Source of the DNA: Promicromonospora soli
GTDB taxonomy: Bacteria; Actinomycetota; Actinomycetes; Actinomycetales; Cellulomonadaceae
Direction: 5' to 3'
DNA length: 64,000 nt
NCBI RefSeq assembly: GCF_014653785.1
Contig: NZ_BNAS01000001.1
Span: 667,898 to 731,897 of the forward strand
A program made the translations under genes and the position numbers. Under the pieces are notes generated by a model. The model did not search any database, had not been told where the DNA came from, and saw only the letters and a program-made list of their open reading frames with translations. Shown piece after piece: positions 34,805 to 42,896 of the stretch. The number at the start of each line of letters is the position of its first letter. The first letter of the stretch is position 1.

Positions 34805-36541
34805 ATGGACACCATCGAACGCCGCATCTCCACCACCGCGCTCGTCATCGGGACCGGAGGGTCCGGCCTGCGCGCCGCGATCGAGCTCGCCGAGCAGGGG
34901 GTGGACGTGCTGGCCCTGGGCAAACGGCCCCGGATGGACACGCATACGTCGCTCGCCGCCGGCGGCATCAACGCGGCGCTCGGCACGATGGACGCGGAGG
35001 ACAGCTGGCAGCAGCACGCCGCCGACACCATCAAGGAGAGCTACTTCCTGGCCAACCCGCACACGGCCGAGATCGTCGCCCAGGGCGCCGCGCAGGGCAT
35101 CTCCGACCTCGAGCGGTACGGCATGGCCTTCGCCCGGGAGGAGGACGGCCGCATCTCCCAGCGGTTCTTCGGCGCGCACACGTACCGCCGCACCGCGTTC
35201 GCCGGCGACTACACCGGCCTGGAGATCCAGCGGGCCCTGGTCAGCCGGGCCACGCAGCTCGACATCCCGATCCTCGACTCGGTCTACGTCACCCGGATCC
35301 TCGTGCACGACGGCGCCGTGTTCGGCGCCTACGGGTTCGACCTCACCGACGGCACCCGCTACCTGATCCACGCCGACGCCGTGATCCTCGCGGCGGGCGG
35401 CCACAACCGCATCTGGCGGCGCACGTCGTCCCGCCGCGACGAGAACACCGGCGACTCGTTCCGCCTCGCCGTCGAGGCCGGGGCGCGCCTGCGCGACCCC
35501 GAGCTGGTCCAGTTCCACCCGTCCGGGATCCTGGAGCCCGAGAACGCGGCGGGCACCCTGATCTCCGAGGCCGCGCGCGGCGAGGGCGGCATCCTGCGCA
35601 ACGCCCTGGGCGAGCGGTTCATGAAGAGCTACGACCCCGAGCGGATGGAGCTGTCCACCCGCGACCGGGTGGCGCTCGCCGCCTACACCGAGATCAAGGA
35701 GGGGCGGGGCACCGAGAAGGGCGGCGTCTGGCTCGACGTCTCCCACCTGCCCCGGGAGACGATCATGACGCGCCTGCCGCGCGTCTATCAGACGATGCTC
35801 GAGCTGCAGATGCTCGACATCACCGCCGAGCCCATCGAGATCGCCCCCACCGCCCACTACTCCATGGGCGGGGTGTGGGTGCGGCCCGAGGACCACAGCA
35901 CGGAGGTCGACGGCCTCTACGCGATCGGCGAGGCGTCCAGCGGCCTGCACGGCGCCAACCGCCTCGGCGGAAACTCCCTGATCGAGCTGCTCGTGTTCGG
36001 CCGCATCGTCGGCCGCGCCGCGGCCGCCTACTCCGCGGGCCTCGAGGCGCAGCGGCGGTCGCACGACGCCGAGGCCCGGGCTCGCGCGGAGGTCGCCGAC
36101 CTGCTGGTCGCCGACGGGCACGAGAACGTGCGGGCGCTGCAGCGCGCCGTCCGCAACACGATGACCGAGCACGCCGGCGTCGTGCGGGACGAGCAGGGCC
36201 TGCTCGCGGGCCTGCGCGAGCTGGACGAGATCGAGGAGCGCACCGCGCAGATCGGCGTGCACCCCGACATCGCCGGGTTCCAGGACCTCGCGCACGCCTT
36301 CGACCTCAAGGCGTCCCTCATCGCCGCGCGCGCCACGCTGGAGGCCGCCCTCGAACGGCGCGAGACCCGCGGGTGCCACAACCGCTCGGACTACCCGGAC
36401 CTGGACCCGGCGCTGCAGGTGAACCTGGTCTGGTCTCCGCGCACCGGGGTCCAGCGCGAGGAGATCCCGCCCGTCCCGGAGGAGATCGCCGCCCTGATCC
36501 AGCAGCAGGAGGTCTCGACGGCGGGCAAGCTCGTCGAGTAA
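34805..36541 (+). CDS. Fumarate reductase/succinate dehydrogenase-type flavoprotein
   Basis: A 578-residue FAD enzyme of the SdhA/FrdA/NadB family. The FAD motif VIGTGGSGLRAAIELAEQG is at the N-terminus, THTSLAAGGINAAL binds the flavin, TAHYSMGG carries the substrate His, and ANRLGGNSLIELLVFGR closes the flavin site. The usual HPT near the active site reads FHPSG. No iron-sulfur or sdhC/D subunit is adjacent, so it may be a soluble fumarate reductase or an L-aspartate-oxidase-like enzyme. The ATG at 34805 is preferred over a GTG at 34790. Confidence 0.8.
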   Translation: MDTIERRISTTALVIGTGGSGLRAAIELAEQGVDVLALGKRPRMDTHTSLAAGGINAALGTMDAEDSWQQHAADTIKESYFLANPHTAEIVAQGAAQGISDLERYGMAFAREEDGRISQRFFGAHTYRRTAFAGDYTGLEIQRALVSRATQLDIPILDSVYVTRILVHDGAVFGAYGFDLTDGTRYLIHADAVILAAGGHNRIWRRTSSRRDENTGDSFRLAVEAGARLRDPELVQFHPSGILEPENAAGTLISEAARGEGGILRNALGERFMKSYDPERMELSTRDRVALAAYTEIKEGRGTEKGGVWLDVSHLPRETIMTRLPRVYQTMLELQMLDITAEPIEIAPTAHYSMGGVWVRPEDHSTEVDGLYAIGEASSGLHGANRLGGNSLIELLVFGRIVGRAAAAYSAGLEAQRRSHDAEARARAEVADLLVADGHENVRALQRAVRNTMTEHAGVVRDEQGLLAGLRELDEIEERTAQIGVHPDIAGFQDLAHAFDLKASLIAARATLEAALERRETRGCHNRSDYPDLDPALQVNLVWSPRTGVQREEIPPVPEEIAALIQQQEVSTAGKLVE

Positions 36542-36550
36542 CAGGCCTTG

Positions 36551-36611
36551 GTTGTGGGCGGGATCGTTGCGACTATCCGTCCGTTCCAGGCGCAACGATC
36601 GCGCCCACAAC
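36551..36611. repeat. 21-bp-arm palindromic element
   Basis: Left arm 36551-36571 and right arm 36591-36611 are reverse complements at 20 of 21 positions (GTTGTGGGCG at the outer end of the left arm), with a 19-base loop. It lies between two convergent genes and could act as a bidirectional terminator. A half-copy is present at 22893-22904, so it may also be a dispersed repeat. Confidence 0.85.
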
Positions 36612-36617
36612 AAAGGG

Positions 36618-37301
36618 CTATTCGTCGGGACGCCGGTTGGTGGTTCGCTCCGTCCAGGCCGGCCACACGCGGTGCGAATCGGCTTGGCGGAGGTGGCCAC
36701 CCAGGTGCATCCCCCGCCACACCCCGCGGTAGCCGGGCAGCACCCCGGAGGCGATGATCATGTGCCCGACGACGACGGGGGTCACCACGTACGACGACCA
36801 CCGGTGGACCAGGGAGAGCCAGACGAACGCCGGGCCTCCGCTGACGAGCACCAGCCCCACCCCCGACACTACGAGGGCGAGCAGCGTCGCGACGAGCACC
36901 AGGTTCGCGATGCGCTGCCCGGGGTCGAACCGGCCCTCGTGCCGCCCGAACCGTCCGGTGAAGATCGCGGCCGGCCAACGCCGGAACCACGCGGCGTCGC
37001 CGCGGCAGAACTTGACGGAATCGCGCCAGAAGGTGCGCCACCCGCGGGCGCCGATCACGACGGCCAGCACGGTCAGCCCCGCGAGGACCCAGCCGGTGAC
37101 CGTGTGCAGGTCCACGTCCGAGGTCCCGGTGGCGCGCGCGAGCACGCTCGGGCTGCCCTCTCCCCCCAGCAGGAGCCACCACCCGGTGCCGAGCAGCACC
37201 AGGACGGTCACGTAGACGCCAGCATGGAACCAGCGGGCCGGCCGCGAGTAACGTTCGATCGTCCCGGCCCGCGAGTCGCCCCGCTCAGTAGTCGGTACCA
37301 C
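36618..37301 (-). CDS. Cytochrome b/b6 membrane protein (FdhI-like)
   Basis: A 227-residue membrane protein with four TM helices and His residues suited to bind two hemes: RWFHAGVYV, LHTVTGWVL, LVHRWSSYV and VVVGHMIIA. This matches the formate-dehydrogenase gamma/cytochrome b561-like family. Such subunits pass electrons to quinone. The catalytic partner is not beside it; the flavoprotein gene 36.5 kb converges on it but is not co-transcribed. It overlaps the end of the small lipoprotein gene upstream by 17 bases, so the two are likely one transcript. Confidence 0.82.
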   Translation of the reverse strand: MVPTTERGDSRAGTIERYSRPARWFHAGVYVTVLVLLGTGWWLLLGGEGSPSVLARATGTSDVDLHTVTGWVLAGLTVLAVVIGARGWRTFWRDSVKFCRGDAAWFRRWPAAIFTGRFGRHEGRFDPGQRIANLVLVATLLALVVSGVGLVLVSGGPAFVWLSLVHRWSSYVVTPVVVGHMIIASGVLPGYRGVWRGMHLGGHLRQADSHRVWPAWTERTTNRRPDE

Positions 37302-37737
37302 CGTCGTCGCCCGTGTCGTCCCCCATGCCGCCGGACCCGACGGTCACCGTGACCTCGGTCTCCACCCCGGCGGGCGAGTGGTCGGCATTGCGCAGCGATG
37401 CGGTGACCACGTGCTCGCCCTCCTGCAGGTCGGTGACCTCGGTGCTCTCGCTCTCGACCACCGTGAACTCCTCCTCGTTGCCGTCGAAGTACACGTGGAC
37501 GTGATGAAGGCCCGAATCGGTCGGGCCGAGCTCCTCGCTGGAGTCCAGCTCGACGGTGAACGGCACCTCGACCGCGTCGCCGTCCGCCGGCGACGTGATC
37601 TCGAGGGTCATGCCGCCGGCATCCCCGGCGTCGCCCCCATCGCCGCCGCCACCTGTTTCTGCCCCGCCGCAACCCGCAGCGAGCAGGACGGTCAGCGCCG
37701 CTCCTGCGGCGAGCCTGGCTCCTCGTAGTCTGGACAT
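37285..37737 (-). CDS. Small lipoprotein with Ig-like domain
   Basis: A 150-residue protein with a lipoprotein signal ending in LLAAGC (Cys23), a Gly/Asp-rich linker and one domain containing ITSPADGDAVEVPFTVEL and HHVHVYFDG, similar in style to DUF4399-type extracellular domains with a His cluster that could bind metal. The tail is acidic and Gly-rich. The ATG at 37737 has AGGAGGA 5 bases upstream. It precedes the cytochrome b gene and is divergent from an ECF sigma gene, so it may be part of an envelope redox or metal response. The function is unknown. Confidence 0.75.
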   Translation of the reverse strand: MSRLRGARLAAGAALTVLLAAGCGGAETGGGGDGGDAGDAGGMTLEITSPADGDAVEVPFTVELDSSEELGPTDSGLHHVHVYFDGNEEEFTVVESESTEVTDLQEGEHVVTASLRNADHSPAGVETEVTVTVGSGGMGDDTGDDGGTDY

Positions 37738-37799
37738 GGTTCCTCCTCGGTCCGGTAGTCCGTCACCTCTCCTTACGCGGCGGGGTACCCGGACGGATC

Positions 37800-37817
37800 T
37801 CTCGCACCGGTGCGAGA
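37800..37817. promoter_or_regulatory. Perfect 18-bp palindrome between lipoprotein and sigma genes
   Basis: TCTCGCACCGGTGCGAGA is an exact palindrome in the 112-base divergent gap, about 33 bases before the sigma factor ATG and 62 bases before the lipoprotein ATG. Its position suggests a shared operator. Confidence 0.55.
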
Positions 37818-37849
37818 TCCACGAGCGGGAGTCGTACGTAGGGAAGGAC

Positions 37850-38398
37850 ATGACGGCATCGGACGAGGCGCTCCTCGCCGGGATGGCCGCGGGCGACCCG
37901 GACGCGGCAGCCGTCTTCGTGCGCCGGCACCAGGCACGGGTGTACGGGCTCGCACTCTTCGTGGTCGGCATCCCCGCCGTCGCGGAGGAGGTGGCGCAGG
38001 AGACGTTCGTCCGCGCGTGGCGGCACGCCGACGCCTTCGACCCGAGGCGTGGCCGCGCGACGACGTGGCTGCTCGCGATCGCCCGGCATGCGGCGATCGA
38101 CGTGCTCCGCGTGCGACGCGACATCCCCGTCGACCCGGTGGCCATGGTGGAGACGATCGCCGACCCCGACCGGCTCGCAGAGCGGGTAGCGACCGGCACC
38201 GCGGTGAACGCCGCGCTCGCCCGGGTGCCGCGGGAGCAGGCGACGGCGGTGGTGCTCGCGGCGGTCTTCGGGCTCAGCGGGGCGGAGATCGCCGAACGGA
38301 CCGGCGTGCCTCTGGGGACGGCCAAGACCCGCATCCGGCTGGGACTGCGGCACCTGCGCGACGAGCTGACGACCATGCGGGAGGTGGACACACCATGA
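37850..38398 (+). CDS. ECF RNA polymerase sigma factor
   Basis: A 182-residue group 4 sigma factor with region 2 (VAEEVAQETFVRAWRHADAF and TTWLLAIARHAAIDVLR) and region 4 (GLSGAEIAERTGVPLGTAKT) and nothing else, similar to the SigK/RpoE-like groups. The ATG at 37850 follows GGGAAGGA. Its stop overlaps the start of the membrane anti-sigma gene (ATGA), the normal layout of a sigma/anti-sigma pair. Likely targets include the divergent lipoprotein/cytochrome b genes. Confidence 0.93.
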   Translation: MTASDEALLAGMAAGDPDAAAVFVRRHQARVYGLALFVVGIPAVAEEVAQETFVRAWRHADAFDPRRGRATTWLLAIARHAAIDVLRVRRDIPVDPVAMVETIADPDRLAERVATGTAVNAALARVPREQATAVVLAAVFGLSGAEIAERTGVPLGTAKTRIRLGLRHLRDELTTMREVDTP

Positions 38399-39282
38399 CG
38401 GCGTCCGAACGGTGCGCCGCACTACGCGACGCGCTCACCGAGGTGGCGCTGGGGGTTGCCGACGGCACGACCCGGGGCGCGGTCATGGCGCACCTCGCCA
38501 CGTGCGACAGCTGCCGGGAGGAGCTCTCGTCTCTGGCCGCGGCGGCCGACGAGGTGCTCCTGCTCGCCCCGGAGCGCGAGCCCTCGGCGGACTTCGAGGG
38601 CCGCGTGCTCGCCCGGCTCTCGCCCGACCCCGACCTCCGCTCACCGGCGGAGGACCTCCGCACGCCGGCCGAGCCGGACCGCCCTGCGGCCGAACCCGTC
38701 CATCCGGTGACCGTCCGGCGGCACCGCGCACGACGCGCCGTCCTCGCCACGGCCGTGGGGGTGGGCCTGCTCGGCGCCGGCGGCGCGGGCGTGTGGCTTG
38801 CTACCGCACCTGACCGCGAGCTGGCCACCTCCTACCGCTCGACGCTCGAAACGGCGAACGGCCGCTACCTCGCGGCCGCCGACCTCACGACGGATACCGG
38901 GTCGGGAGGCTCCGCACAGTCCGTCGGCACCGTCTTCCTCTACGAGGGCAACCCGTCCTGGGCGTACGTGGTGGTCCGCGACGCCGGAGCGGCACCGAGC
39001 TACGACGTCGTCGTCACGGTCGATGACGGAGCAGAGGCCGGAGCAGCCGCCGGATCAGACCCCGCCCACCACTATCCGCACGGCGCAGACGGACCAGACC
39101 CCGGCGGGCCGGACCTCACGGCCGGCACTCGCGAGATCGCGCTCGGCCCGTGCGTCGTGGAGGCGGACACCTGCTCGGCAGGCGGCGTGCTCGACGTCGC
39201 CGTCCACGACGTCGTCTCCGTGCGCCTCACGGACCCGGACGGCGCAACGTGGGCGGTAGCGGACCGGCGAATCACCGACTGA
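38395..39282 (+). CDS. Membrane anti-sigma factor
   Basis: A 295-residue anti-sigma factor. The N-terminal zinc anti-sigma domain has HLATCDSC (His33, Cys37, Cys40); a Pro/Asp-rich linker leads to one TM helix (AVLATAVGVGLLGAGGAGVW) and an extracytoplasmic domain of about 160 residues, the likely sensing part. That domain has three Cys near its end (PCVVEADTC), possibly a redox or metal site. It overlaps the sigma gene upstream. Confidence 0.9.
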   Translation: MTASERCAALRDALTEVALGVADGTTRGAVMAHLATCDSCREELSSLAAAADEVLLLAPEREPSADFEGRVLARLSPDPDLRSPAEDLRTPAEPDRPAAEPVHPVTVRRHRARRAVLATAVGVGLLGAGGAGVWLATAPDRELATSYRSTLETANGRYLAAADLTTDTGSGGSAQSVGTVFLYEGNPSWAYVVVRDAGAAPSYDVVVTVDDGAEAGAAAGSDPAHHYPHGADGPDPGGPDLTAGTREIALGPCVVEADTCSAGGVLDVAVHDVVSVRLTDPDGATWAVADRRITD

Positions 39283-39287
39283 CTCTC

Positions 39288-39348
39288 GTTCAGCAGGCAC
39301 CAGGGGTCCGTATACCCGAGGATCACGGCTCTCCTGAGCCTGCTGAAC
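39288..39348. terminator. Inverted repeat between convergent genes
   Basis: GTTCAGCAGGC (39288-39298) and GCCTGCTGAAC (39338-39348) are exact 11-base inverted repeats with a 39-base loop that holds a smaller GGGT/ACCC stem. It lies between the convergent anti-sigma and LacI genes, fitting a bidirectional terminator. Confidence 0.5.
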
Positions 39349-39379
39349 CGAGGTCAGGAGTGGCCGGGCGACAGCCGGT

Positions 39380-40393
39380 TCAGCGCACCACGAGGCGGGG
39401 CTCGACCAGCACGTGTGCCTCATCCTCGGCCGGGTCTCGGCGTAGGACGACGCCGCCCGTCGGCCCCATCAGCAGGTCCAGCACCCCGGCGGCGACCTGT
39501 TCGGGCAGCTGCTCGACGCTGCTGATCCCCAGCGCCTCGGCGGCGGGGGTGTTGTCGAACCCGACGACCGGGAGCTCGGGCCGCCCGAGCGCCGTGGCGG
39601 CCAGGTGCGCGCCGATCGCCAGCGAGTCAGCCACGCAGACGATCGCGTCGATCGTCGGGTCGGCCGCGAGCTCCGCGCCGACCAGGTCACGTGCCAGGGC
39701 GAGACTGTCCTCGGTGCTCCAGCGGGGACCGGAAGCTCCGGCCGCGGACATCGCCTCATGCCAGCCGCGGGCACGGTCGTCGCCGGTCCCCGATCCCTCG
39801 GGCCAGCCGAGCAACGCGATGCGCGGGCCGGCGTGGGCGAGCAGGTACTTGGTCGCAGCCCGGGTCCCGGCGGCGCCGTCGACGTCGACCCAGGGGTGTG
39901 GGGGCTCGTCGTCGTCGTCGGCTGCACGCCATGGGCGGCCGAACGACACGAACGGCACATTGCGGGCCTGCAGCCAGCTGGTGCGGGTGTCGGCGTAGAA
40001 CGTGTTGGTCAGGACGACAGCGTCGATCTCGCCGCCGTCGACCAGGTCGCTCAGCCGCTCGATCTCCTCGGCGGGTGTGCGTGCGGCGTAGAGCAGAACC
40101 CGCATGCCGCGCTCGCTGGAGCGTTCGGTGAGCGCGTGGACGAAGCGGTCGAGCACCACTCCGGAGATGCCGCCCCGGTACGGGTCGAGGCGCACCCCGA
40201 TGGTCGAGCTGCGCCGCGTGCGCAACCGGCGCGCGGCCGCGTGCGGCCGGTAGCCGAGCTCGGCGATCGCCCGCTCGACGCGCTCGCGGGTGGCGCCGCG
40301 CACGATGGCCGGGGAGTTCAGCACGTTCGAGACGGTCTGACGTGAGACGCCGGCCGCGCGCGCGACGTCCTCCACGGTGGGGGCCTTCGCCAT
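39380..40393 (-). CDS. LacI family sugar repressor
   Basis: A 337-residue LacI-type regulator. The helix-turn-helix and hinge are TVEDVARAAGVSRQTVSNVLNSP and RPHAAARRLRTRRSSTIG, followed by a periplasmic-binding-like effector domain. The ATG at 40393 has GAGGGGG upstream. It is divergent from a sugar importer operon, and two palindromic sites lie in the gap, so it very probably represses that operon and itself until the sugar is present. Confidence 0.92.
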   Translation of the reverse strand: MAKAPTVEDVARAAGVSRQTVSNVLNSPAIVRGATRERVERAIAELGYRPHAAARRLRTRRSSTIGVRLDPYRGGISGVVLDRFVHALTERSSERGMRVLLYAARTPAEEIERLSDLVDGGEIDAVVLTNTFYADTRTSWLQARNVPFVSFGRPWRAADDDDEPPHPWVDVDGAAGTRAATKYLLAHAGPRIALLGWPEGSGTGDDRARGWHEAMSAAGASGPRWSTEDSLALARDLVGAELAADPTIDAIVCVADSLAIGAHLAATALGRPELPVVGFDNTPAAEALGISSVEQLPEQVAAGVLDLLMGPTGGVVLRRDPAEDEAHVLVEPRLVVR

Positions 40394-40422
40394 CGTGACC
40401 CCCTCGTGCCTTGGCCGTTGTC

Positions 40423-40435
40423 TTGAACGTTCGAA
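40423..40435. promoter_or_regulatory. LacI operator, repressor-proximal
   Basis: TTGAACGTTCGAA has an 8-bp palindromic core GAACGTTC, 30 bases before the repressor ATG. It resembles the second site at 40509-40522. Confidence 0.6.
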
Positions 40436-40464
40436 CCGCCATCCTATGGGGCGGCGGCCGCGCC

Positions 40465-40494
40465 TTGACACCGCACCCAGCCCCTCCCTAATCT
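40465..40494 (+). promoter_or_regulatory. Promoter of the LacI-controlled importer
   Basis: A perfect -35 TTGACA (40465-40470) and a -10 TAATCT (40489-40494) are separated by 18 bases. The start point would be near 40501, just before the downstream operator. Confidence 0.7.
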
Positions 40495-40508
40495 CCTGGC
40501 TAGCATAA

Positions 40509-40522
40509 TTTGATCGTTCAAA
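40509..40522. promoter_or_regulatory. LacI operator, importer-proximal
   Basis: TTTGATCGTTCAAA is a palindrome at 6 of 7 base pairs, with the central CG typical of LacI-family sites. It sits about 10-20 bases after the predicted start point, a blocking position. Confidence 0.65.
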
Positions 40523-40584
40523 CTTTGCCAGCCTGGCCAGACCGATCACCACCACGTGCTGCCTCATCAAAGGAGAAGAGACAC

Positions 40585-41841
40585 ATGACACGCCACATCT
40601 CACGGCGCCTCGCCGGCACCGGGGCCCTCCTCGTCGCCGGTGCGCTGACGCTCACCGCCTGCGGCGGTTCCGGCTTCGAGGAGCCCGCCGACGCCGCGGG
40701 CGAGACCACCGAGCTCACGAGCTCCGACGACGCGCTCACGGTCCTCATCGCCTCGTCCGGTGACGCCGAGACCGACGCGGTCACGGACGCGGTCGCCGAC
40801 TGGTCGGCGGACTCCGGGGTCACGGCCGACGTCCAGGTCGCCGGCGACCTGCCTCAGCAGCTCTCCCAGGGCTTCGCGGCGAGCACGCCGCCAGACCTGT
40901 TCTACCTCTCCCCCGACGCGATCTCCGGCTACGCCGAGAACGGGTCGCTCCAGCCGTACGGCGACCTCCTGGCGAACAAGGACGACTTCTACCCGTCGCT
41001 CGTGGAGAACTTCACCGTCGACGACACGTTCTACTGCGCGCCGAAGGACTTCTCGACGCTCGCGCTCGTCATCAACACCCAGCTGTGGGAGGACGCGGGC
41101 CTCACCGACGCCGACACCCCCACCACCTGGGAAGAGCTGGCGACGGTCGCCGAGACCCTGACCACCGACGACCGCGCCGGCCTCGCGCTCAGCGCGGAGT
41201 ACCAGCGCCTCGGCGTCTTCATGGCCGAGGCCGGCGGCGGGCTCGTCGTGGACGGCGAGCCGGTCGCCGACAGCGAGGGCAGCGTGGAGGGCCTCGAGTA
41301 CGCGCAGACCCACCTGGAGGATGGCACGTTCGCCTACGCGGCCGACCTGGGCGCGGGCTGGGCCGGCGAGGCGTTCGGCAAGGAGCTGGCCGCGATGGCC
41401 GTCGAGGGCAACTGGATCACCGGGGCCCTGACCAACGACTTCCCCGACCTCGAGTACACGGTCGCCGAGCTGCCCGCCGGACCCGCCGGCCCGGGCACCC
41501 TGCAGTTCACGAACTGCTGGGGCATGGCCGCCGACAGCCCCAACCAGCAGGCCGCGCTGGACCTCGTCGAGCACCTCACGAGCGCCGAGCAGCAGCTCGC
41601 GTTCTCCGAGGCGTTCGGCCCGATGCCGTCGATCCAGTCCGCCGCGCCCGACTGGACGAGCGCGAACCCCGACCTGGTCGCGTTCCTGGACGGCGCCGAG
41701 TACGCGCAGTTCCCGCCGACCTTGGCCGGCGCCACCGACGTCGTCACCGACTTCAACTCCCAGCTGGAGTCGCTCGAGACGGGCGACCCCCAGGAGATCC
41801 TCGGCACCGTCCAGTCCAACCTCGAAGCGATCGCCGAGTAG
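40585..41841 (+). CDS. Sugar ABC transporter substrate-binding lipoprotein
   Basis: A 418-residue family 1 binding protein with a lipoprotein signal ending in LTLTAC (Cys26). The mature protein has PPDLFYLSPDAISGYAENGSL and NCWGMAADSPNQQAALDLVEHL, typical of CUT1 oligosaccharide binding proteins. AAAGGAGA lies 9 bases before the ATG. It is first in an operon of binding protein, two permeases and a debranching-type glycosidase, suggesting a glucan or maltodextrin-like ligand. Confidence 0.92.
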   Translation: MTRHISRRLAGTGALLVAGALTLTACGGSGFEEPADAAGETTELTSSDDALTVLIASSGDAETDAVTDAVADWSADSGVTADVQVAGDLPQQLSQGFAASTPPDLFYLSPDAISGYAENGSLQPYGDLLANKDDFYPSLVENFTVDDTFYCAPKDFSTLALVINTQLWEDAGLTDADTPTTWEELATVAETLTTDDRAGLALSAEYQRLGVFMAEAGGGLVVDGEPVADSEGSVEGLEYAQTHLEDGTFAYAADLGAGWAGEAFGKELAAMAVEGNWITGALTNDFPDLEYTVAELPAGPAGPGTLQFTNCWGMAADSPNQQAALDLVEHLTSAEQQLAFSEAFGPMPSIQSAAPDWTSANPDLVAFLDGAEYAQFPPTLAGATDVVTDFNSQLESLETGDPQEILGTVQSNLEAIAE

Positions 41842-41846
41842 CCCGC

Positions 41847-42896
41847 ATGGCTGCTCTCGTTGCGACGCCCCGTCGTGCCGGCTCCCCTCGCGGGATCCGG
41901 GACGGCGAGGCCGTCACCGGCTGGATCTTCACGCTCCCCGTGCTGCTGATCCTGGGTGTGTTCATGCTGGTCCCCGTCCTGATGGCGCTGTGGGTCAGCT
42001 TCTCGGACTGGTCGGGGCGCGGCAGCCCCCTGTCGTCCGACGTCGGATTCGTGGGGCTGGACAACTACGCGGCGGTGACCACCGACGGCGGGCTCGCCGA
42101 GCGCGACTTCGGCGTCGCGCTGCGCAACAACGCCTGGTACGTGCTGCTGGTCGTCCCGCTCCAGACCGCACTGTCCCTGTTCCTCGCGGTGCTCGTGAAC
42201 CGCGCCGTACTGCGGGGCCGCGGCGTCTTCCGTACGGCGTTCTACTTCCCGTCGGTCACGAGCTCGGTGGCGATCACGGTGCTGTGGCTGTTCCTCTTCT
42301 CGACGTCGGGCGTCGTCAACGCGGTCCTCGCGCGCCTAGGCATCACCGGGCCGAACTGGTTCAACGACCCGAGCGGCGTCCTGCACAACCTGCTGGGCGC
42401 GCTCGGTGTCCAGTCCGGCCCCGACGCCCTGACCCAGCACGGGCTCCTCGGCGTGACCTGGTGGGACTGGCTGGCCGGTCCCTCGGTGGCGATGTCGGCG
42501 TTCGTGATCATGGCGGTCTTCACGACGAGCGGCACGTTCATGCTGCTCTTCATCGCGGGCCTGCAGAACCTCGGCCCCGACGTCGACGAGGCCGCCATGA
42601 TGGACGGCGCGAACGGCTGGCAGCGGTTCTGGCGCATCACGCTCCCCCAGCTGCGGCCCACGCTCTTCACGGTCCTCACCCTGGGCCTGATCGGCACCTG
42701 GCAGGTCTTCGACCAGATCTACACCGGCACGCAGGGCGGCCCGGGCAAGACGACCCTGACGCCCGCCTACCTCAGCTACCAGTCGGCGTTCCTGTCCCAG
42801 GAGTGGGGCCGGGGCGCGGCCATCGCGTTCATCCTGTTCGTCATCATCGTGCTGATGACGATCCTGCAGCGCTGGATCCTCCGGGAGCGGCGATGA
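41847..42896 (+). CDS. Sugar ABC transporter permease (MalF-like)
   Basis: A 349-residue CUT1 permease with six TM helices and the EAA loop DVDEAAMMDGANGWQRFW. It contains an inserted segment around HNLLGALGVQSGPDALTQ between TM helices, longer than in the first importer. It starts 5 bases after the binding-protein stop and overlaps the next permease (ATGA). Confidence 0.92.
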   Translation: MAALVATPRRAGSPRGIRDGEAVTGWIFTLPVLLILGVFMLVPVLMALWVSFSDWSGRGSPLSSDVGFVGLDNYAAVTTDGGLAERDFGVALRNNAWYVLLVVPLQTALSLFLAVLVNRAVLRGRGVFRTAFYFPSVTSSVAITVLWLFLFSTSGVVNAVLARLGITGPNWFNDPSGVLHNLLGALGVQSGPDALTQHGLLGVTWWDWLAGPSVAMSAFVIMAVFTTSGTFMLLFIAGLQNLGPDVDEAAMMDGANGWQRFWRITLPQLRPTLFTVLTLGLIGTWQVFDQIYTGTQGGPGKTTLTPAYLSYQSAFLSQEWGRGAAIAFILFVIIVLMTILQRWILRERR

